DNA from: Saprospiraceae bacterium
Lineage (GTDB): Bacteria; Bacteroidota; Bacteroidia; Chitinophagales; Saprospiraceae
Assembly: GCA_016715405.1 (NCBI GenBank)
Contig: JADKAE010000022.1
Span: 52,501 to 97,316 of the forward strand
Reading direction: 5' to 3'
Length of the DNA stretch: 44,816 nucleotides
Shown here: positions 8,621 to 19,785 of the stretch, piece by piece
Layout of the letters: each line of letters opens with the position of its first letter
How positions within the stretch are numbered: the first letter of the stretch is position 1
The notes under the pieces: generated by a model
Told to the model about the DNA's origin: nothing
What the model saw: only the letters and a program-made list of their open reading frames with translations
Database searches by the model: none
Made by a program: the position numbers and the translations under genes

Positions 8621-9064
8621 ATGTGGCTCAAAACTGGGCATATTTTTTTGGCATTATTGATCTGGCTGAATGCCAATGGCATCGTCGTCAATAAACACTT
8701 CTGCCGAAACGAGCTCCAATCGGTGGCGCTTTTTGTGGCGGCCAGGAACTGCCATGCCGCAGCTGCCGAAAGCGCCCCTAAAAAATGCAGCCATCATTGC
8801 AAAGCCGACCATAAGCCGGTTACCGCCTTTACCAAGGGCAACTGTTGCAGCGACCAATCGACTTACCTCAAACAGCATACCGACCAGGTCAACGTTAAGG
8901 AGGGCAAAGCCACGGCCAAGCTTAAGCTGTTTGTTGCAGCTATTCCGGTTATAACATTCAACACTGAGCTGCTTGAATTGCCATCCATCAAAAGCGCGGC
9001 CTGTTACCGGCCGCCTCCCCTGACAAGAGACATTCCCGTACTCATTCAAACCTTTAGGTGTTAG
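8621..9064 (+). CDS. HYC_CC_PP family small secreted cysteine/histidine-rich protein
   Basis: 147-residue protein with an N-terminal hydrophobic segment (HIFLALLIWLNANGIVV), then the family's spaced signatures: KHFC (the HYC position), KKCSHHCKADH, NCCS (the CC) and CYRPPP (the PP). These His/Cys clusters suggest binding of a thiophilic or copper-like metal; the family is common in Bacteroidota next to HMA proteins and efflux genes, as here. It overlaps the longest frame of the next gene, but that gene's preferred start is 9145. First gene of a four-gene same-strand cluster with small gaps, probably one transcript. Family assignment is by motif recall, not by search. Confidence 0.75.
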   Translation: MWLKTGHIFLALLIWLNANGIVVNKHFCRNELQSVALFVAARNCHAAAAESAPKKCSHHCKADHKPVTAFTKGNCCSDQSTYLKQHTDQVNVKEGKATAKLKLFVAAIPVITFNTELLELPSIKSAACYRPPPLTRDIPVLIQTFRC

Positions 9065-9144
9065 GCACTTATGCACTCCTGTCCCGAGGGGCATTTGCAT
9101 CGGGCTGTGGTATAATGTGTTTATTCACACACCAAGGTTTTTTT

Positions 9145-9927
9145 ATGATAAAACAGCTTAAAGTGGGTTTGCCGTTTCTGGCGGCCTTATTCAGCGTCAC
9201 TTGTGCTTTTTCGCAGGGTCCGCCCATACTGACCGATAAACCGATCATGTTGGGAGAAAAGAAAGGCACGATCCGCACCTATTTCCTGTACCGCCAAAAC
9301 GACTACTTCTCGTCGCGTACCGTACCGCTTATGTTTGACTACAACCTGCGCAACAACCTGGAGCTAAGCGCCGCGCTGCCACTGGTTTTTGCCAATGAGT
9401 TGGTTGATAAAAACGGCATCGGCGACGCTACACTGGGCGTCAAATACCAATTCATCCGTGTTGACGGCATTGGAAAAACCTTTCGCGTAGCGGCAAAGGC
9501 GAAACAGACCCTTCCTACCGGCCAGGAGACCATTTCGCCCGAAACAGGCATGCGGCAATGGCAAACCACGCTGGGTGTAGTGGGAGGCATTGAAAGCATC
9601 AAATACGGCATCCAGGGCGAGGTGGGCTATATGCTCAGCGCCGAACAGGAGAGCCACATGCACAAAATGCTGACTTACAAGCTTGGATTCGGACTGCCCT
9701 TGCTCAAACCGGTGTACCCGGTAAAACAGGTCACCCTCTATTTTGAATACGAGGGCATCACCATCAGCCGGTACGACCACTTTGCCGTATTTTACGCACA
9801 GGGACTTCAATACGCCTGGAACCGCTGGACATTCGATTTGTCGGCACAATGGCCGCTGAAACAGGATTTACCTATTGGTTTACAACGCAATTTCTCGGTG
9901 CTGACCGGCGCCAGATTTATTTTATAA
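9145..9927 (+). CDS. Putative outer-membrane beta-barrel protein, metal cluster
   Basis: 260-residue exported protein. A signal peptide (MIKQLKVGLPFLAALFSVTCAFSQ) is followed by alternating-strand barrel sequence such as GTIRTYFLYRQNDYFS, LELSAALPLVF, IGDATLGVKYQF and a final LTGARFIL strand. It resembles MetA-pathway-of-phenol-degradation-type/transporter-like barrels of unknown substrate often coded beside metal-resistance genes. I chose ATG 9145 because the longer frame from 9058 adds 29 residues that hide the signal peptide and overlap the upstream gene. The function within the cluster is inferred from context only. Confidence 0.75.
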   Translation: MIKQLKVGLPFLAALFSVTCAFSQGPPILTDKPIMLGEKKGTIRTYFLYRQNDYFSSRTVPLMFDYNLRNNLELSAALPLVFANELVDKNGIGDATLGVKYQFIRVDGIGKTFRVAAKAKQTLPTGQETISPETGMRQWQTTLGVVGGIESIKYGIQGEVGYMLSAEQESHMHKMLTYKLGFGLPLLKPVYPVKQVTLYFEYEGITISRYDHFAVFYAQGLQYAWNRWTFDLSAQWPLKQDLPIGLQRNFSVLTGARFIL

Positions 9928-9948
9928 CCATCTAAATTTGATTTTCAC

Positions 9949-10227
9949 ATGAAAAATATGCTTTTGATAATCGCCATCACGCTTCCCTTATTTGCGCTAG
10001 CGCAAACTGACAAAGTAACGGCCAAAGTAGAAGGGTTGGGTTGCCCCTTTTGCGCCAATGGACTTGAAAAGAAATTCAAAGACATCGAGGGTATGAAAAA
10101 CTTTGTCATCACGCTGGAGACCGGCGCCATGACATTCACCGTACCCGCGTCGCTGCAACTAAGCACACAGGAAGTTGCCGACCGCGTTAGCAAAGCCGGT
10201 TATACGCTTGCCGATATCAATATTTAA
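9949..10227 (+). CDS. Secreted heavy-metal-associated (HMA) domain protein
   Basis: 92 residues: a signal peptide (MKNMLLIIAITLPLFALAQ) then a single HMA fold. The metal motif is GLGCPFCANG (CxxC), followed by the typical GMKNFVITLETGAMTFTV and DRVSKAGYTL strands/helix. Probably a periplasmic metallochaperone for copper or a similar soft metal. 21 nt after the barrel gene and 24 nt before the next HMA gene. Confidence 0.85.
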   Translation: MKNMLLIIAITLPLFALAQTDKVTAKVEGLGCPFCANGLEKKFKDIEGMKNFVITLETGAMTFTVPASLQLSTQEVADRVSKAGYTLADINI

Positions 10228-10251
10228 AGGGCTTCAGGACAAGCCGACCGC

Positions 10252-10560
10252 ATGAACAATGCCATGACGGTTAGCTATAAAGGAGCAAATGGCGAAGAAA
10301 CAGCGACATTCACCGTACACGGCAATTGCGGCATGTGCAAAACGCGCATCGAAAAGGCCGCCATGGGCGTAAAAGGCGTCAAAAAAGCTACCTGGGATGC
10401 CGAAAAGCAGCAAATAGAAGTGGAATACAATACGAAGAAAACCAAGCTTATCACCATCCACGAGGCTATTGCGGCTGTGGGCCACGATACGGATTTAGTA
10501 CGCGCCAAAGACGAAGTTTACGACAACCTGCACGGCTGTTGTAAGTATGAGCGGCAGTAA
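10252..10560 (+). CDS. HMA domain protein, apparently lacking its signal peptide
   Basis: 102 residues with HGNCGMCKTRIEKA (the CxxC motif) and GVKGVKKATWDAEKQQIEVEYN, a clear HMA domain. The close family usually has a signal peptide; here the in-frame stop at 10226-10228 leaves only seven codons before ATG 10252, which look like mature-protein sequence rather than a signal. Either the 5' end has been lost by deletion or the protein is cytoplasmic. The C-terminal GCCKYERQ adds two Cys. Last gene of the metal cluster; a hairpin terminator follows at 10599. Confidence 0.8.
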   Translation: MNNAMTVSYKGANGEETATFTVHGNCGMCKTRIEKAAMGVKGVKKATWDAEKQQIEVEYNTKKTKLITIHEAIAAVGHDTDLVRAKDEVYDNLHGCCKYERQ

Positions 10561-10591
10561 TTGTGGATAAGTTAATACTAACGTCAATTGC

Positions 10592-10629
10592 AAAAAAAAG
10601 TCGCCCAGAATCTCTCATTCTGGGCGACT
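10592..10629. terminator. Bidirectional hairpin terminator
   Basis: AGTCGCCCAGAAT (10599-10611) pairs perfectly with ATTCTGGGCGACT (10617-10629) across the loop CTCTC. An A8 run at 10592-10599 becomes a U-run for minus-strand transcripts, so it fits best as the end of the giant adhesin operon; it also ends the HMA cluster. Confidence 0.85.
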
Positions 10630-10656
10630 CGTATTATATATATTGCTGAATATCAA

Positions 10657-13600
10657 TTACCTAATCAAAGTAATATTTCCCTTCTTTACAAATTCTTCCC
10701 CATCCGGGCAGATCACTCGCAGGTAGAAGCCGAACACGTCGGGTGGGAGGCGTTCTCCTTTGTACGTACCGTCCCAACCTTCAAACGGGTTATTGGTTCT
10801 GAACATCTCTTCGCCCCAGCGGCTGTAGATCATCAATTCCATTACCTCTAACTGATCAAGGAAATTGCTGCGCAGGCGCAGGATGTCGTTGTCGCCGTCG
10901 CCGTTGGGCGTGAAGGCGTTGGGCAGGAAGAGGTGGTTTTCGTCGCAAATGGCGTTGATTACAAATACCAGCACGGAATCGGTGGCCGTACAGATCGATT
11001 CGGTGGCCGTCACTACGTACCAGTTGTCGCCGGGTTCGTCGGGCGTCACGGTTACAAAATCGCCACCGGGCGGATCGAGGGTGCCGGAAGGTACTTGCCA
11101 TACCAACTCGCAATTGGGGCAACCCGTCACGGTAATCGTGGTAGAATTGCCGAGCAGGATAGAGTCTTCTGCTGCTACGGCAGTCAGGCTTCCGCTGATA
11201 TCAATTACTATAACAGTAGTCGACACAGTAGCCGAGCAGCCGTATTGGTTGGTAACTTCCACGCTAAAGTCGTTGCCGTCGTTGGGGTCAACGGTTACGG
11301 CAGGGCCGTCGAGCGGCGTCAGGATGGCCGTAGAAGGCGTCCACTCGTAGGTGAGCGTCTGGGCCGGGTCCAGATTGGTTACGACCAACTCCGTGGCCTC
11401 TGTCGGCACGCAGAAGATGATATCCGGCGTAATCGTGGCATTGATCGGGAAGGCCAACACCTGTACGCTGTCGATATCGGTGCAGCCAAAGGCATCCATG
11501 CCTACGGCGTAATACGTATTTGCGCCCTGCGGCGTCACAATCAGCTCGTTGCCCTGGCCGATGCCTACCGTCAGTGTGGGGTCGGCGTACCAGGTGATCG
11601 TGGTTCCCTGGGCTTCGGTGGTAGCCGTGAGGGTTATTGTGGCTGCTTCGCAAAGCGTGGTATCCGCTTCCGCATCGATATTGATGGCGGGTGGCACGTT
11701 GACCTGCACCGTCCGAACCAGCTCGCAACCGGCTACCGGCTCGGTAATGGTGACGGAATACGTGGCCGAGGCATCAAGCGTAGCTATCGGATTCCAGGGA
11801 TTGGTGAGGTCGAGGCCGGTCACGGGATCCCAGGTGTATACATAGTTGGGATTGCCATTGGGGTTCAATGGCGTGGGTTCGCCGTTGCAGGCTGTGACTT
11901 CAGGACTGGGAATGCCGTCGGTCAATACCGTTACGCTCACTACAATGGTGTTGGTATCGGTGCAACCGGTAGCCGTTTCCGTGGCGAGCACATAATAGGT
12001 AGTCACGCCTTCCGTGGGGGTGGTAGTGAAAACGTTGCCTGTAAATATCGTCGGCGGGGTGAGGGATGGATTATTAAACCATTCCACAGTCGTCACCACG
12101 GAAGTAGTCGCCGTAAGCGTAACAGGCACTATTTCGCAAAGCGAAGTATCGCCGTCGGTTTGCAGGTTGATCAAATCGGGCACCTGTACTTCTACTTCGG
12201 TACTCAATGTGCAGCCGCTCTCCGGATCGGTGACGGTAACATTGTAAGTCGTCGATTGCGTCAGGACGGCAATCGGGTTCCAGGGATTGGTCAGGTCGAG
12301 GCCTGTTTGCGGATCCCAGGTGTATACGTAATCCGGATTGCCGTTGGGGTTCAAGGGCGTCGGCGTATTACCGCAGGCCGTCACCGGCGAATCCAGGCCG
12401 GGTTGGAAATCGGTAGCCGTTATGCTCACACTCGCGGTATCGCTACACCCTACCCCATCGGTAGCCACCACATAATACGAATTGGCGCCCTCTACAGGCG
12501 TAACCTCGATGGTGGAGCCGGTACCGATGCTATTATTTTGGTTATCAAACCATTCAAATTCAATATTCGACACCGTACTGCCTGCAGTAAGCGTAACCGG
12601 ATCGAGCGAGCAAACGCTGGTATCCTGTGGCGACACGGTGAGGTTGATCGGATCATTTACCAGTACCGTCACTTCGCGGATCGTTTCGCAAAGCGAACCG
12701 CTCACGTTGCCAGAAATCGAAACACTGTATGTGGTGCTTACATCGCCGATGAAAAATGGATTGACGGCAGTAGAATCGGACAATCCCGTGCCTGGCGACC
12801 ACAGGTATTCGTACAAGGGTATACCATTGGGATTCAGTGGTAGGGGCTCTCCAAGACAGGCTTGTAGCGTATCCTCCAGTAAAATAGTAAACGTTATCAC
12901 ATCGAGCGTAACGGACACCGTATCTACGCAGTTATTTTGGTTGGTAACAATAGCCGTGAGCACAACGGGGCCCTGGTCAACCACGACTGTTACGCTCGAA
13001 CCGGTAGTTGACCCCACGATGATATCTGCGGGCGACCACTGGTACGTAAGGACGTCCAGGCTATCCAGGTTATTCACGAAAATAGTTGTTTCCACATTTT
13101 GGCAAACGCCGACGGTATCGCCCGGAGGTGAAAACGTAATATCCACACCCTGGTCATTGACCGTAACCGTATCTGCATCGGAACAGCCGTATTGATCGGT
13201 AGCGATAACGATGTAAGTTTCGTCGCGGAACGGGTTGACCGTTATACTGGGGCCGTTGCCCACCAGCGCGCCATCAAGCGTAACCCATTCGTATTGGGCG
13301 GGCACATCGGCGGTAACGGTGAGTGTGGCGTCTTCGCCGCAGGTATTGATATCGGGGCCTGCGTTTACATTGATATCTGCCGGGACAAAAACCGTGATCT
13401 GCCCTGTAACCGAGCAGGTATCGGAGCCAAATCCCAGCACTGTCACGCTATACGTAGTGGTTTGAGCCGGTGAAGCAATCGGGTTAGGGCTATTGGGGTC
13501 GCTCAGTCCGTCGGCGGGCGACCAGAAATACTGGTAATCCGGGTTGCCATTGGGATTCAGCGGCGCGCCTTCGCCGGCACATACGACTATGGTATCGGCC

Positions 13601-16600
13601 AGCGATATTTGGGTCAGTTGAATATTGACCGTATCGGTTATCGAGGCCGTACAATCGTTAGCGGAAGTAATCGTGAGCGTAACGATGAGGTCGCCGCTTT
13701 CCGTCACAGTAATCACCGGGTTTTGTTCGGTAGAAGTCTGCCCGTTGCTGAACGTCCACAACCAGCCGATCGTATTATTAAAAGTATTGGTAGATACGTC
13801 GAAAAACGCCACCACGGCACTATCCGGGTAACATTCAATAATATCAAAATCAAAAGCTGCTACCAATTCAGGTTCTTCGATAATGATAGTTTGGTAAACC
13901 GAATCCAAATCGGAGCAGTTCACATCGTAAGCGATAGTGAGCAACACCGTGTATGATCCCGCTGCGGCGTAAGTATGCACCGGATTAACATCGGTGCTGG
14001 TCGTATTATCGCCGAAGTGCCATACATAGGCAAAGGCGTTAGTGCTGGTATTGGTAAAATTAACCGTTGCGCCGTTGCATTGAATTTCGTAAGTAAAACT
14101 GAGGGCCATAGCCGTATCGATAACGGCCACCCTAACCGAGTCGAAATAGACGCAACCGAATTGGTTGGTTACTTCGACAAAAAGGGTTTGTTCCCCTACT
14201 GTTTCAATCACATCGGGCGATGCCTGGTTGGCAGTACCCGGCACAAAAGCGCCTACGGGAGTCCAGTTGTAAGTAAGCACGTCATTGGGGTCGTTGTTGA
14301 CCACCTCCACTTGTACTTCTTCGCCGAGGCACACAGCTACGAGGTCTTCCACGGACACATCCACGGGCCCTCCACTGACCGAAATCGTTTCGGTATCAGA
14401 GCAGCCCAGCGCGTCGGTGGCGATGACCGTATACACTTGTGAGCCGGAGACCACGGCGACAAAGTTGGCGCCGGTAGCCACCGTATCGCCTAGCGCATTC
14501 AGCCACACAATATCTGCGGGGGCTTCAATGGTGGCGCTTAGCGAAACTTGCGGATCGCAGGTAGTCACCACATTGGTATTGACCTGCAGGTTGATAGCGG
14601 GCGGCACAATGACCAGCATCGTCTCTGTAAATTGGCAGGTATCTGATCCGATAGCGCTGATCAGCACAGTATACAGCGTCGTTTCCGTGGGGAAGAACAC
14701 CGGATTGGCAGAAGCAGGATCGCTGATGCCCGTAGCCGGCGACCATTGATAGGTCAGCAGCGGATCGCCACCGGCGGGGAGTTGGGTTGTATCGCCTGGA
14801 CAAGCTACGAGCGTATCCGGGAATTGATTTTCATTATTAATTAATAAAATATCAACCGTACCGGTCATCGAATTGGTACAATTCAACGCGGTAGTAATCG
14901 TGAGGGTAACCTCGATGTTCGTATTTTCATAAAAAACAAACACCGGATTTTGCAAGGTCGAAGACTGCCCGTTGCTCAACTCCCACAACCAGCCTGTCGT
15001 ATTATTCAGGTTATTGATAGATTGGTCGGAAAATTGCACCACCACCGAATCGGAGCTACAAGCATCGTAGGTTATCTCGAAGTCGGCATTGAGCAATGCT
15101 TCCAGAATAGTAATGGATTGGGTAATCGTATCGCGGCAGAAATCGCCGGGCGCCGTCATCAGGGTTATCACGTAAGTGCCTGTATCGGGATACGTATAGC
15201 TGGGGTTAGCCAGTAAAGAAGTATCTGCCGTAGTATTGGGGTCGCCAAAATCCCACACATAAGAGCCGTTGTGTTGGCTATTATTGTCAAAATTGGCGGT
15301 TAATCCGTCGCAACCGGGTGAAAAATCAAAGGTCAGCAGCGGCATATCTATAGCAATCACCGTGACAGTTTTCACGATCTGGCAGACATTGCCGGGGGCG
15401 GTAATCGTCACGTTGTACACAGCGCGTTGTGCCACTGTGAGCGTCGGATTAACAGCCAGGGGATTGCTGAGACCGGTAACCGGCGACCATTGATAGCCAA
15501 ATCCGATATCGGCAGGCGTATCGGGGTTAAGCCCGATTGTTTCGCCGATACAGGCATAAAGCGTATCCCGGATTAGCGCGCCTGGGTTATCCAAGCCGCT
15601 TTCAAAGGGTTTGGAGATGGTGCCCACGCATCCATTCTGACTGGTAGCTGTAAGCGTAATAGTGCCGGTCACATTAAGCGGCACGTTAAACAGGGGGTTT
15701 TGCTGTGTAGAGGTAAGCGTAGTATTGCCGTAAACCAGCGTCCAGTTCCAGGATACCACGGGAGAAACCGGGTCGACCGACAGGTCAGTGATTTGGACCA
15801 AAGACTGGTTTTCGCAATCAAACACGCTGGCCTGGAAATCGGCGCTGAGTGAATTATTTTGCAGAAAGATCTGTCTGATCAGAGTGTCTGCGCACTGGCT
15901 GTTGGGTTCTGCAATAAGAGCAACCGTATATAAGCCGGTATCCGGATACGTAAATACCACGGTAGGGTCGAGAGTGGTAGAAGCTGGGGTTAGGTTGGGA
16001 TAATCGAAATACCATTGATAGCCTGTAGCGTTCGTGCTTTGGTTTTCAAGAGTCACCGTCAGGTTGTCGCACTGGGCTTCCGGACTAAAAAACACCGAAG
16101 TAATATCGCCGCAGGGGTTCACATTATACTTCGGCGTCGTATTCTTCCACACAGACGCCCACTACAAATTGGCCGGTGATACCGGGCACGGCAGTCATGA
16201 GGCCTGTGGAGGCGTTGATTGTGAGGGGCGTGCCAAAGCCGAGCATATCCTGCAAGGAATAATTGGGCGCCAGCCAGGTAATTGTATCGTAGGGGGGTGG
16301 ATCAGCGGGTTGGGGTTGTGCGTTATTAAGCGTGCCTCCTTCAAAGGGCGTACAAAGTTTGTAGACCAGGGAGTCTCCGTCTAAATCGACCGCGGAGTGG
16401 TCAAAAACCAGGGGTCTGTTGGTACATATATAAATAGGCGGCCATTGTTGAAATTGGGGGCTGCTGTTACAATTGAGCATAGCTGATTCAGTCAGGCGGA
16501 TATCGAAAGTGGCGCCCGTAGCCAATGGGTCGACAATATTATTAATCGTCTGGTTGCGGCAGCAGCGTTGATAGCTGAGATGATACCCCCCTGGTCGGAA

Positions 16601-16948
16601 TGGCAGCGTCACCGTATCGCGATAGGTAGTAGTGTGTACGCATACTTGCTCCAGAATCACCAGACAGGGGTCTTTCAGGTTCGATGTAATGGTATCGTCC
16701 TCTATATAGGGGATAGAGAGGGATTGGACCAAAAGGCCGAACTGATCATATACTGCTACGTAAGCCGGATCGTCGAAAAATGCCAGTGGGTCGCCGTAGA
16801 AACAGTCGCGGTATACGCTAAGTGTAACCTCATATTTATTATTTCCCAGGCATTTATACCCCAATTCACCACCAATAATGTGGGTGGCGTGAACTGCTGC
16901 GGGCCAGGCCAGCAAACACAGGCATATAGGTAGTAAAAATTTCTTCAT
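10657..16948 (-). CDS. Giant PKD/Ig-like adhesin with T9SS type B (CHU_C) sorting domain, frameshifted
   Basis: About 2,100 residues, cell-surface adhesin type. The signal peptide MKKFLLPICLCLLAWPAAVHA begins at ATG 16948; an ATG at 17002 overlaps the upstream stop (ATGA) and is the alternative. The N-terminal module starts THIIGGELGYKCLGNNKYEV. Then come many PKD/Ig-like repeats, e.g. YVWDFGDPNTTADTS with YPDTGTYVITL, YVWHFGDNTT, GWLWTFSNGQTST, and near-identical blocks of the PLNPNGNPNYVYTWDP type. The last ~95 residues form the gliding-motility-associated sorting domain (LFLPNAFTPNGDGDNDILRLR, YSRWGEEMF, GWDGTYKG, ...KGNITLIR). The frame breaks at ~16124-16152: CVEEYDAEV ends one frame and KYNVNPCGDI opens the next, probably with a few residues missing. 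Third gene of the PorP-OmpA-adhesin operon. Confidence 0.9.
11785..12362 (-). repeat. Internal 486-bp (162-codon) repeat in the adhesin gene
   Basis: DNA at ~11785-11876 and ~12271-12362 is nearly identical, offset by 486 bp, and encodes the same block (PLNPNGNP.YVYTWDP.TGLDLTNPWNPIA). The offset is a multiple of three, so unit gain or loss keeps the frame. Such tandem adhesin repeats are a natural site for recombination and for assembly collapse. Confidence 0.75.
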
Positions 16949-16998
16949 GGCGTTGTTCCCGTTTGAAGCGGTCATGAGCTGTTTATTTGTTACCTGTT

Positions 16999-19713
16999 TC
17001 ATTTAACTTCTATGATTTCTACGCGGCGTTCCAGGGTGGCCAGAATGCCATAAATAGAACTTTTAGGGTCGCTGGCGTCAATTCCTTTCGGTGCTTTTGA
17101 TTCGCCCAGTGCTACTTCTTGGATCCGAAGTTTACCGGAGCGGATATAGGGCATCAGGACGCCGTTTTTGTAGCGTTCAAAATGGTTGCGCACGCTATCT
17201 GTACGGCGGGAGCTGAGCAGTTTGTTATACTGTGCAGGGCCTCGAGGGCTACAATAACCTTTGATGGTAATCGTAATAGCGTTCTTATTTTGCAAGAAAA
17301 GATAGAGTTTATCGGTAAATGATTCCAGGTCTTCACGGCCGCCTCTCACTTCCCTGTTGAAAAAGTCACTGAAACGGCGATTGGTCCGGAAAAGATCTTC
17401 ACCAGTAAGTCCTTCTGTATTCTGGCGAATAAATTCTTCTCTTCGGTCGTAATAGGCTTTATTAAGGGGGAGGTAATCTTTTGTGGTGGTAGGCTGGTAA
17501 GATTTGGGGTCGGGAATTGCGTTATCAAAATAGAGTGTGAGCGGCAAAAAATCTTCAAAGTTAATACGTCTCAGACAGAGTTCGATCGTCATCTTGCCCT
17601 CAGAATTGGCGAGTTGTTCGGCGGCAAAGCGCACGGTATCTACCCGGCCAATGTAGCCCAATTTTTCGGCAGTGATCAGATAGGTTTTAGCCAGGTCGAC
17701 AATAAACAGGAATTGGTTGCTCGAATAATTAGTCAGGCTATCTATCAAACGGGGTTGGCCTACACCCAATTCCGACAGGCTTATGCTTACCCCGTTTAAT
17801 TTAGAGCGGTCGTCGCAGTCGAAAGTAAGCACTTCGAGTAGTTGCCCTAGATAGACCCTTTTCTCCACGCGGGTTACATTGGCATATTGAGGTTGAGCGA
17901 GGTCAATGGATTCCGTTACTGATGCATAACTATCTCTGCGAGCTTTGATTACGTATTGTTTATTGCGCTGTGCTCTAAACACAAAATCGTTGCCATTGGG
18001 ATTAGACGAAGAAGCGACTAATTGTTCACCCGCAGGGGTTACCTCGTAAAGTTCCACCGTGGCGCTGTTGAGTGCGACAGAGTCGAGTGAGCGGAAAGTA
18101 GTTACAACCAGTTCTATGCCAGGGCAGAGATAAACTTGTTTTTCGATGGTAGTAAGTCCCTGGTATTCAGGGCTATTTAAATCAACTGTACCACTATCGG
18201 AGGTATAATCCGGTTTAGTAGCTTTATACTCGTATTGTTTTCCGGCAATTAGCGAGAAAGAAAAATTATTGCTACTGGGGTTGGTTATTTTGCTAACCAA
18301 CCGGGGGCCTTGCGGGGTAATTTCCGACAATTCCAAAGTAACACACGATAGTGCTGCAGAATCAAGGCAAGTAAACGAAGTGATCCTCAAATTGACCACA
18401 TTGTCAAATGTGAGTTGAAAGATATCGTTGCAACAAAACTCCCGGGTATCATCCCAATAAACGGAGCTGGTATCGGGGCGGTTAGACGACAGATAACCTT
18501 TGGCGCCATCTGCGTCAAGCATAAAATAGAGGTCGTTATAACTGGTATTAACCGGAATGCCCATATTTTCGGGGGTAGCCCAGCCATCTGTTGTTTGGCG
18601 GCTGCGGCACACGTCATATCCGCCCAAAGTATGGTAGCCGTCGGAGCTAAAATACAGGGTAAGCGTAGTGGCATGGAAAAACGGGGTAGCATCATTGCCT
18701 GGCGTATTAATACCCGCGAGGTTTTCGGGAGTAGTCAGGCTGCCATCGGGGTTGATGGCGCTGCGCCAAATATCCAGCAGGCCTTTGCTGCCGTAGTCGG
18801 TCCGGTCTGACACAAAATAGAGCCATTCCTGGTCGTTGATCGGGTCGTAGGCTACATGTGGCTGGGTATTTGTGGCGCCGCCGTTGGCATTAATCACCAG
18901 TTTCTGGGGGGCGCTCCATTTGCCGTCGGGGGCTACGTTGCTTGAATAGAGGTTGCAACGGATATCGCCGCCATTTATATAATCACAAATCGTATAATAC
19001 ACCCTGGTATAATTGCGATTAAAGGCGGTATGTGATACGTGGCGGCGCGGCAGGTTTATCGTTTCCGGCAGGGGCGCCGGCTTGGCATTGCTGTCGGGCA
19101 GTTCCAGTATTTTGGCATAAGGCCTTGGTGGATTCAGCGTGTCTTTCGGGTCGATAAATTGAAGAGAGGAGTAATACAACGTATCGCCTTTGGTGGCCAG
19201 GCCGAATTCGGAATACCGGGAATTGATCTTACTATTATAGTGTGATACCGTTACGCGGTCGGAAGCCGTAAGCATATTTGCCCATACGCAATCATCGGCG
19301 CCTTTAGTGGCGGCATCCCGATAGCGAGTCTCGGCGTTGGGTTGTTCGAGCAGAAACTTTCGGTATAGGTCGGCTGCTGATTGGAAAAGGCCCAGGCGTT
19401 GTCGCACTTCGGCCAGCCAGAAAGTGGACAGCGGGTATTCCTGGCTATTGGGGCTATTCAAAACACGGTTGTAGCCGTAGTCTGCCTTTTTCAGCTGCCC
19501 GGCCTGCCGGGCCGATTCCGCATATTTATACCAAAGGTCATATCTGGCGCTGTCATACTCGACAGCAATTCCAAAATAAGTAAAAGCGGAGTAAAAGTCC
19601 TTTTGGTCATAGGTTTTATTACCTGCTTTTATCCATGCGTCAAGGGGTTGCGCCATTGTACTGTGGCACCACCACGACAAAAGTAAAGCAAGGACAAACA
19701 ACTTCTTATTCAT
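16999..19713 (-). CDS. TPR/PD40/OmpA outer-membrane-peptidoglycan linker protein
   Basis: 904 residues. A signal peptide (MNKKLFVLALLLSWWCHSTMAQ), TPR-like helices at residues ~25-130 (ADYGYNRVLNSPNSQEYPLS), then WD40-like PD40 strands at ~150-430 (LYFVSDRTDYGSKGLLDIWR, LYFSSDGYHTLGGYDV, GYLSSNRPDTSS). Three ~95-residue CarboxypepD_reg-like repeats follow at ~440-730 (LDSAALSCVTLELSE, LDSVALNSATVELYE, RSKLNGVSISLSE). The OmpA peptidoglycan-binding domain at ~770-904 includes ITIKGYCSPRGPAQYNKLLSSRR and LERRVEII. This architecture accompanies PorP/SprF and T9SS adhesins. The stop overlaps a possible adhesin start by 4 bp. Frame intact. Confidence 0.93.
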   Translation of the reverse strand: MNKKLFVLALLLSWWCHSTMAQPLDAWIKAGNKTYDQKDFYSAFTYFGIAVEYDSARYDLWYKYAESARQAGQLKKADYGYNRVLNSPNSQEYPLSTFWLAEVRQRLGLFQSAADLYRKFLLEQPNAETRYRDAATKGADDCVWANMLTASDRVTVSHYNSKINSRYSEFGLATKGDTLYYSSLQFIDPKDTLNPPRPYAKILELPDSNAKPAPLPETINLPRRHVSHTAFNRNYTRVYYTICDYINGGDIRCNLYSSNVAPDGKWSAPQKLVINANGGATNTQPHVAYDPINDQEWLYFVSDRTDYGSKGLLDIWRSAINPDGSLTTPENLAGINTPGNDATPFFHATTLTLYFSSDGYHTLGGYDVCRSRQTTDGWATPENMGIPVNTSYNDLYFMLDADGAKGYLSSNRPDTSSVYWDDTREFCCNDIFQLTFDNVVNLRITSFTCLDSAALSCVTLELSEITPQGPRLVSKITNPSSNNFSFSLIAGKQYEYKATKPDYTSDSGTVDLNSPEYQGLTTIEKQVYLCPGIELVVTTFRSLDSVALNSATVELYEVTPAGEQLVASSSNPNGNDFVFRAQRNKQYVIKARRDSYASVTESIDLAQPQYANVTRVEKRVYLGQLLEVLTFDCDDRSKLNGVSISLSELGVGQPRLIDSLTNYSSNQFLFIVDLAKTYLITAEKLGYIGRVDTVRFAAEQLANSEGKMTIELCLRRINFEDFLPLTLYFDNAIPDPKSYQPTTTKDYLPLNKAYYDRREEFIRQNTEGLTGEDLFRTNRRFSDFFNREVRGGREDLESFTDKLYLFLQNKNAITITIKGYCSPRGPAQYNKLLSSRRTDSVRNHFERYKNGVLMPYIRSGKLRIQEVALGESKAPKGIDASDPKSSIYGILATLERRVEIIEVK

Positions 19714-19785
19714 AGCGTATCGGCCTTAATCAGTTAATCGATGGGGGGAGATAACCGGCATGTATAGACTGCCTGCATTAAAAAA

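Noticed and set aside
10933..12843. Long plus-strand open frame opposite the adhesin gene
   Set aside because: Low-complexity shadow of the repetitive minus-strand PKD gene; no domain or signal and codon use unlike real genes.
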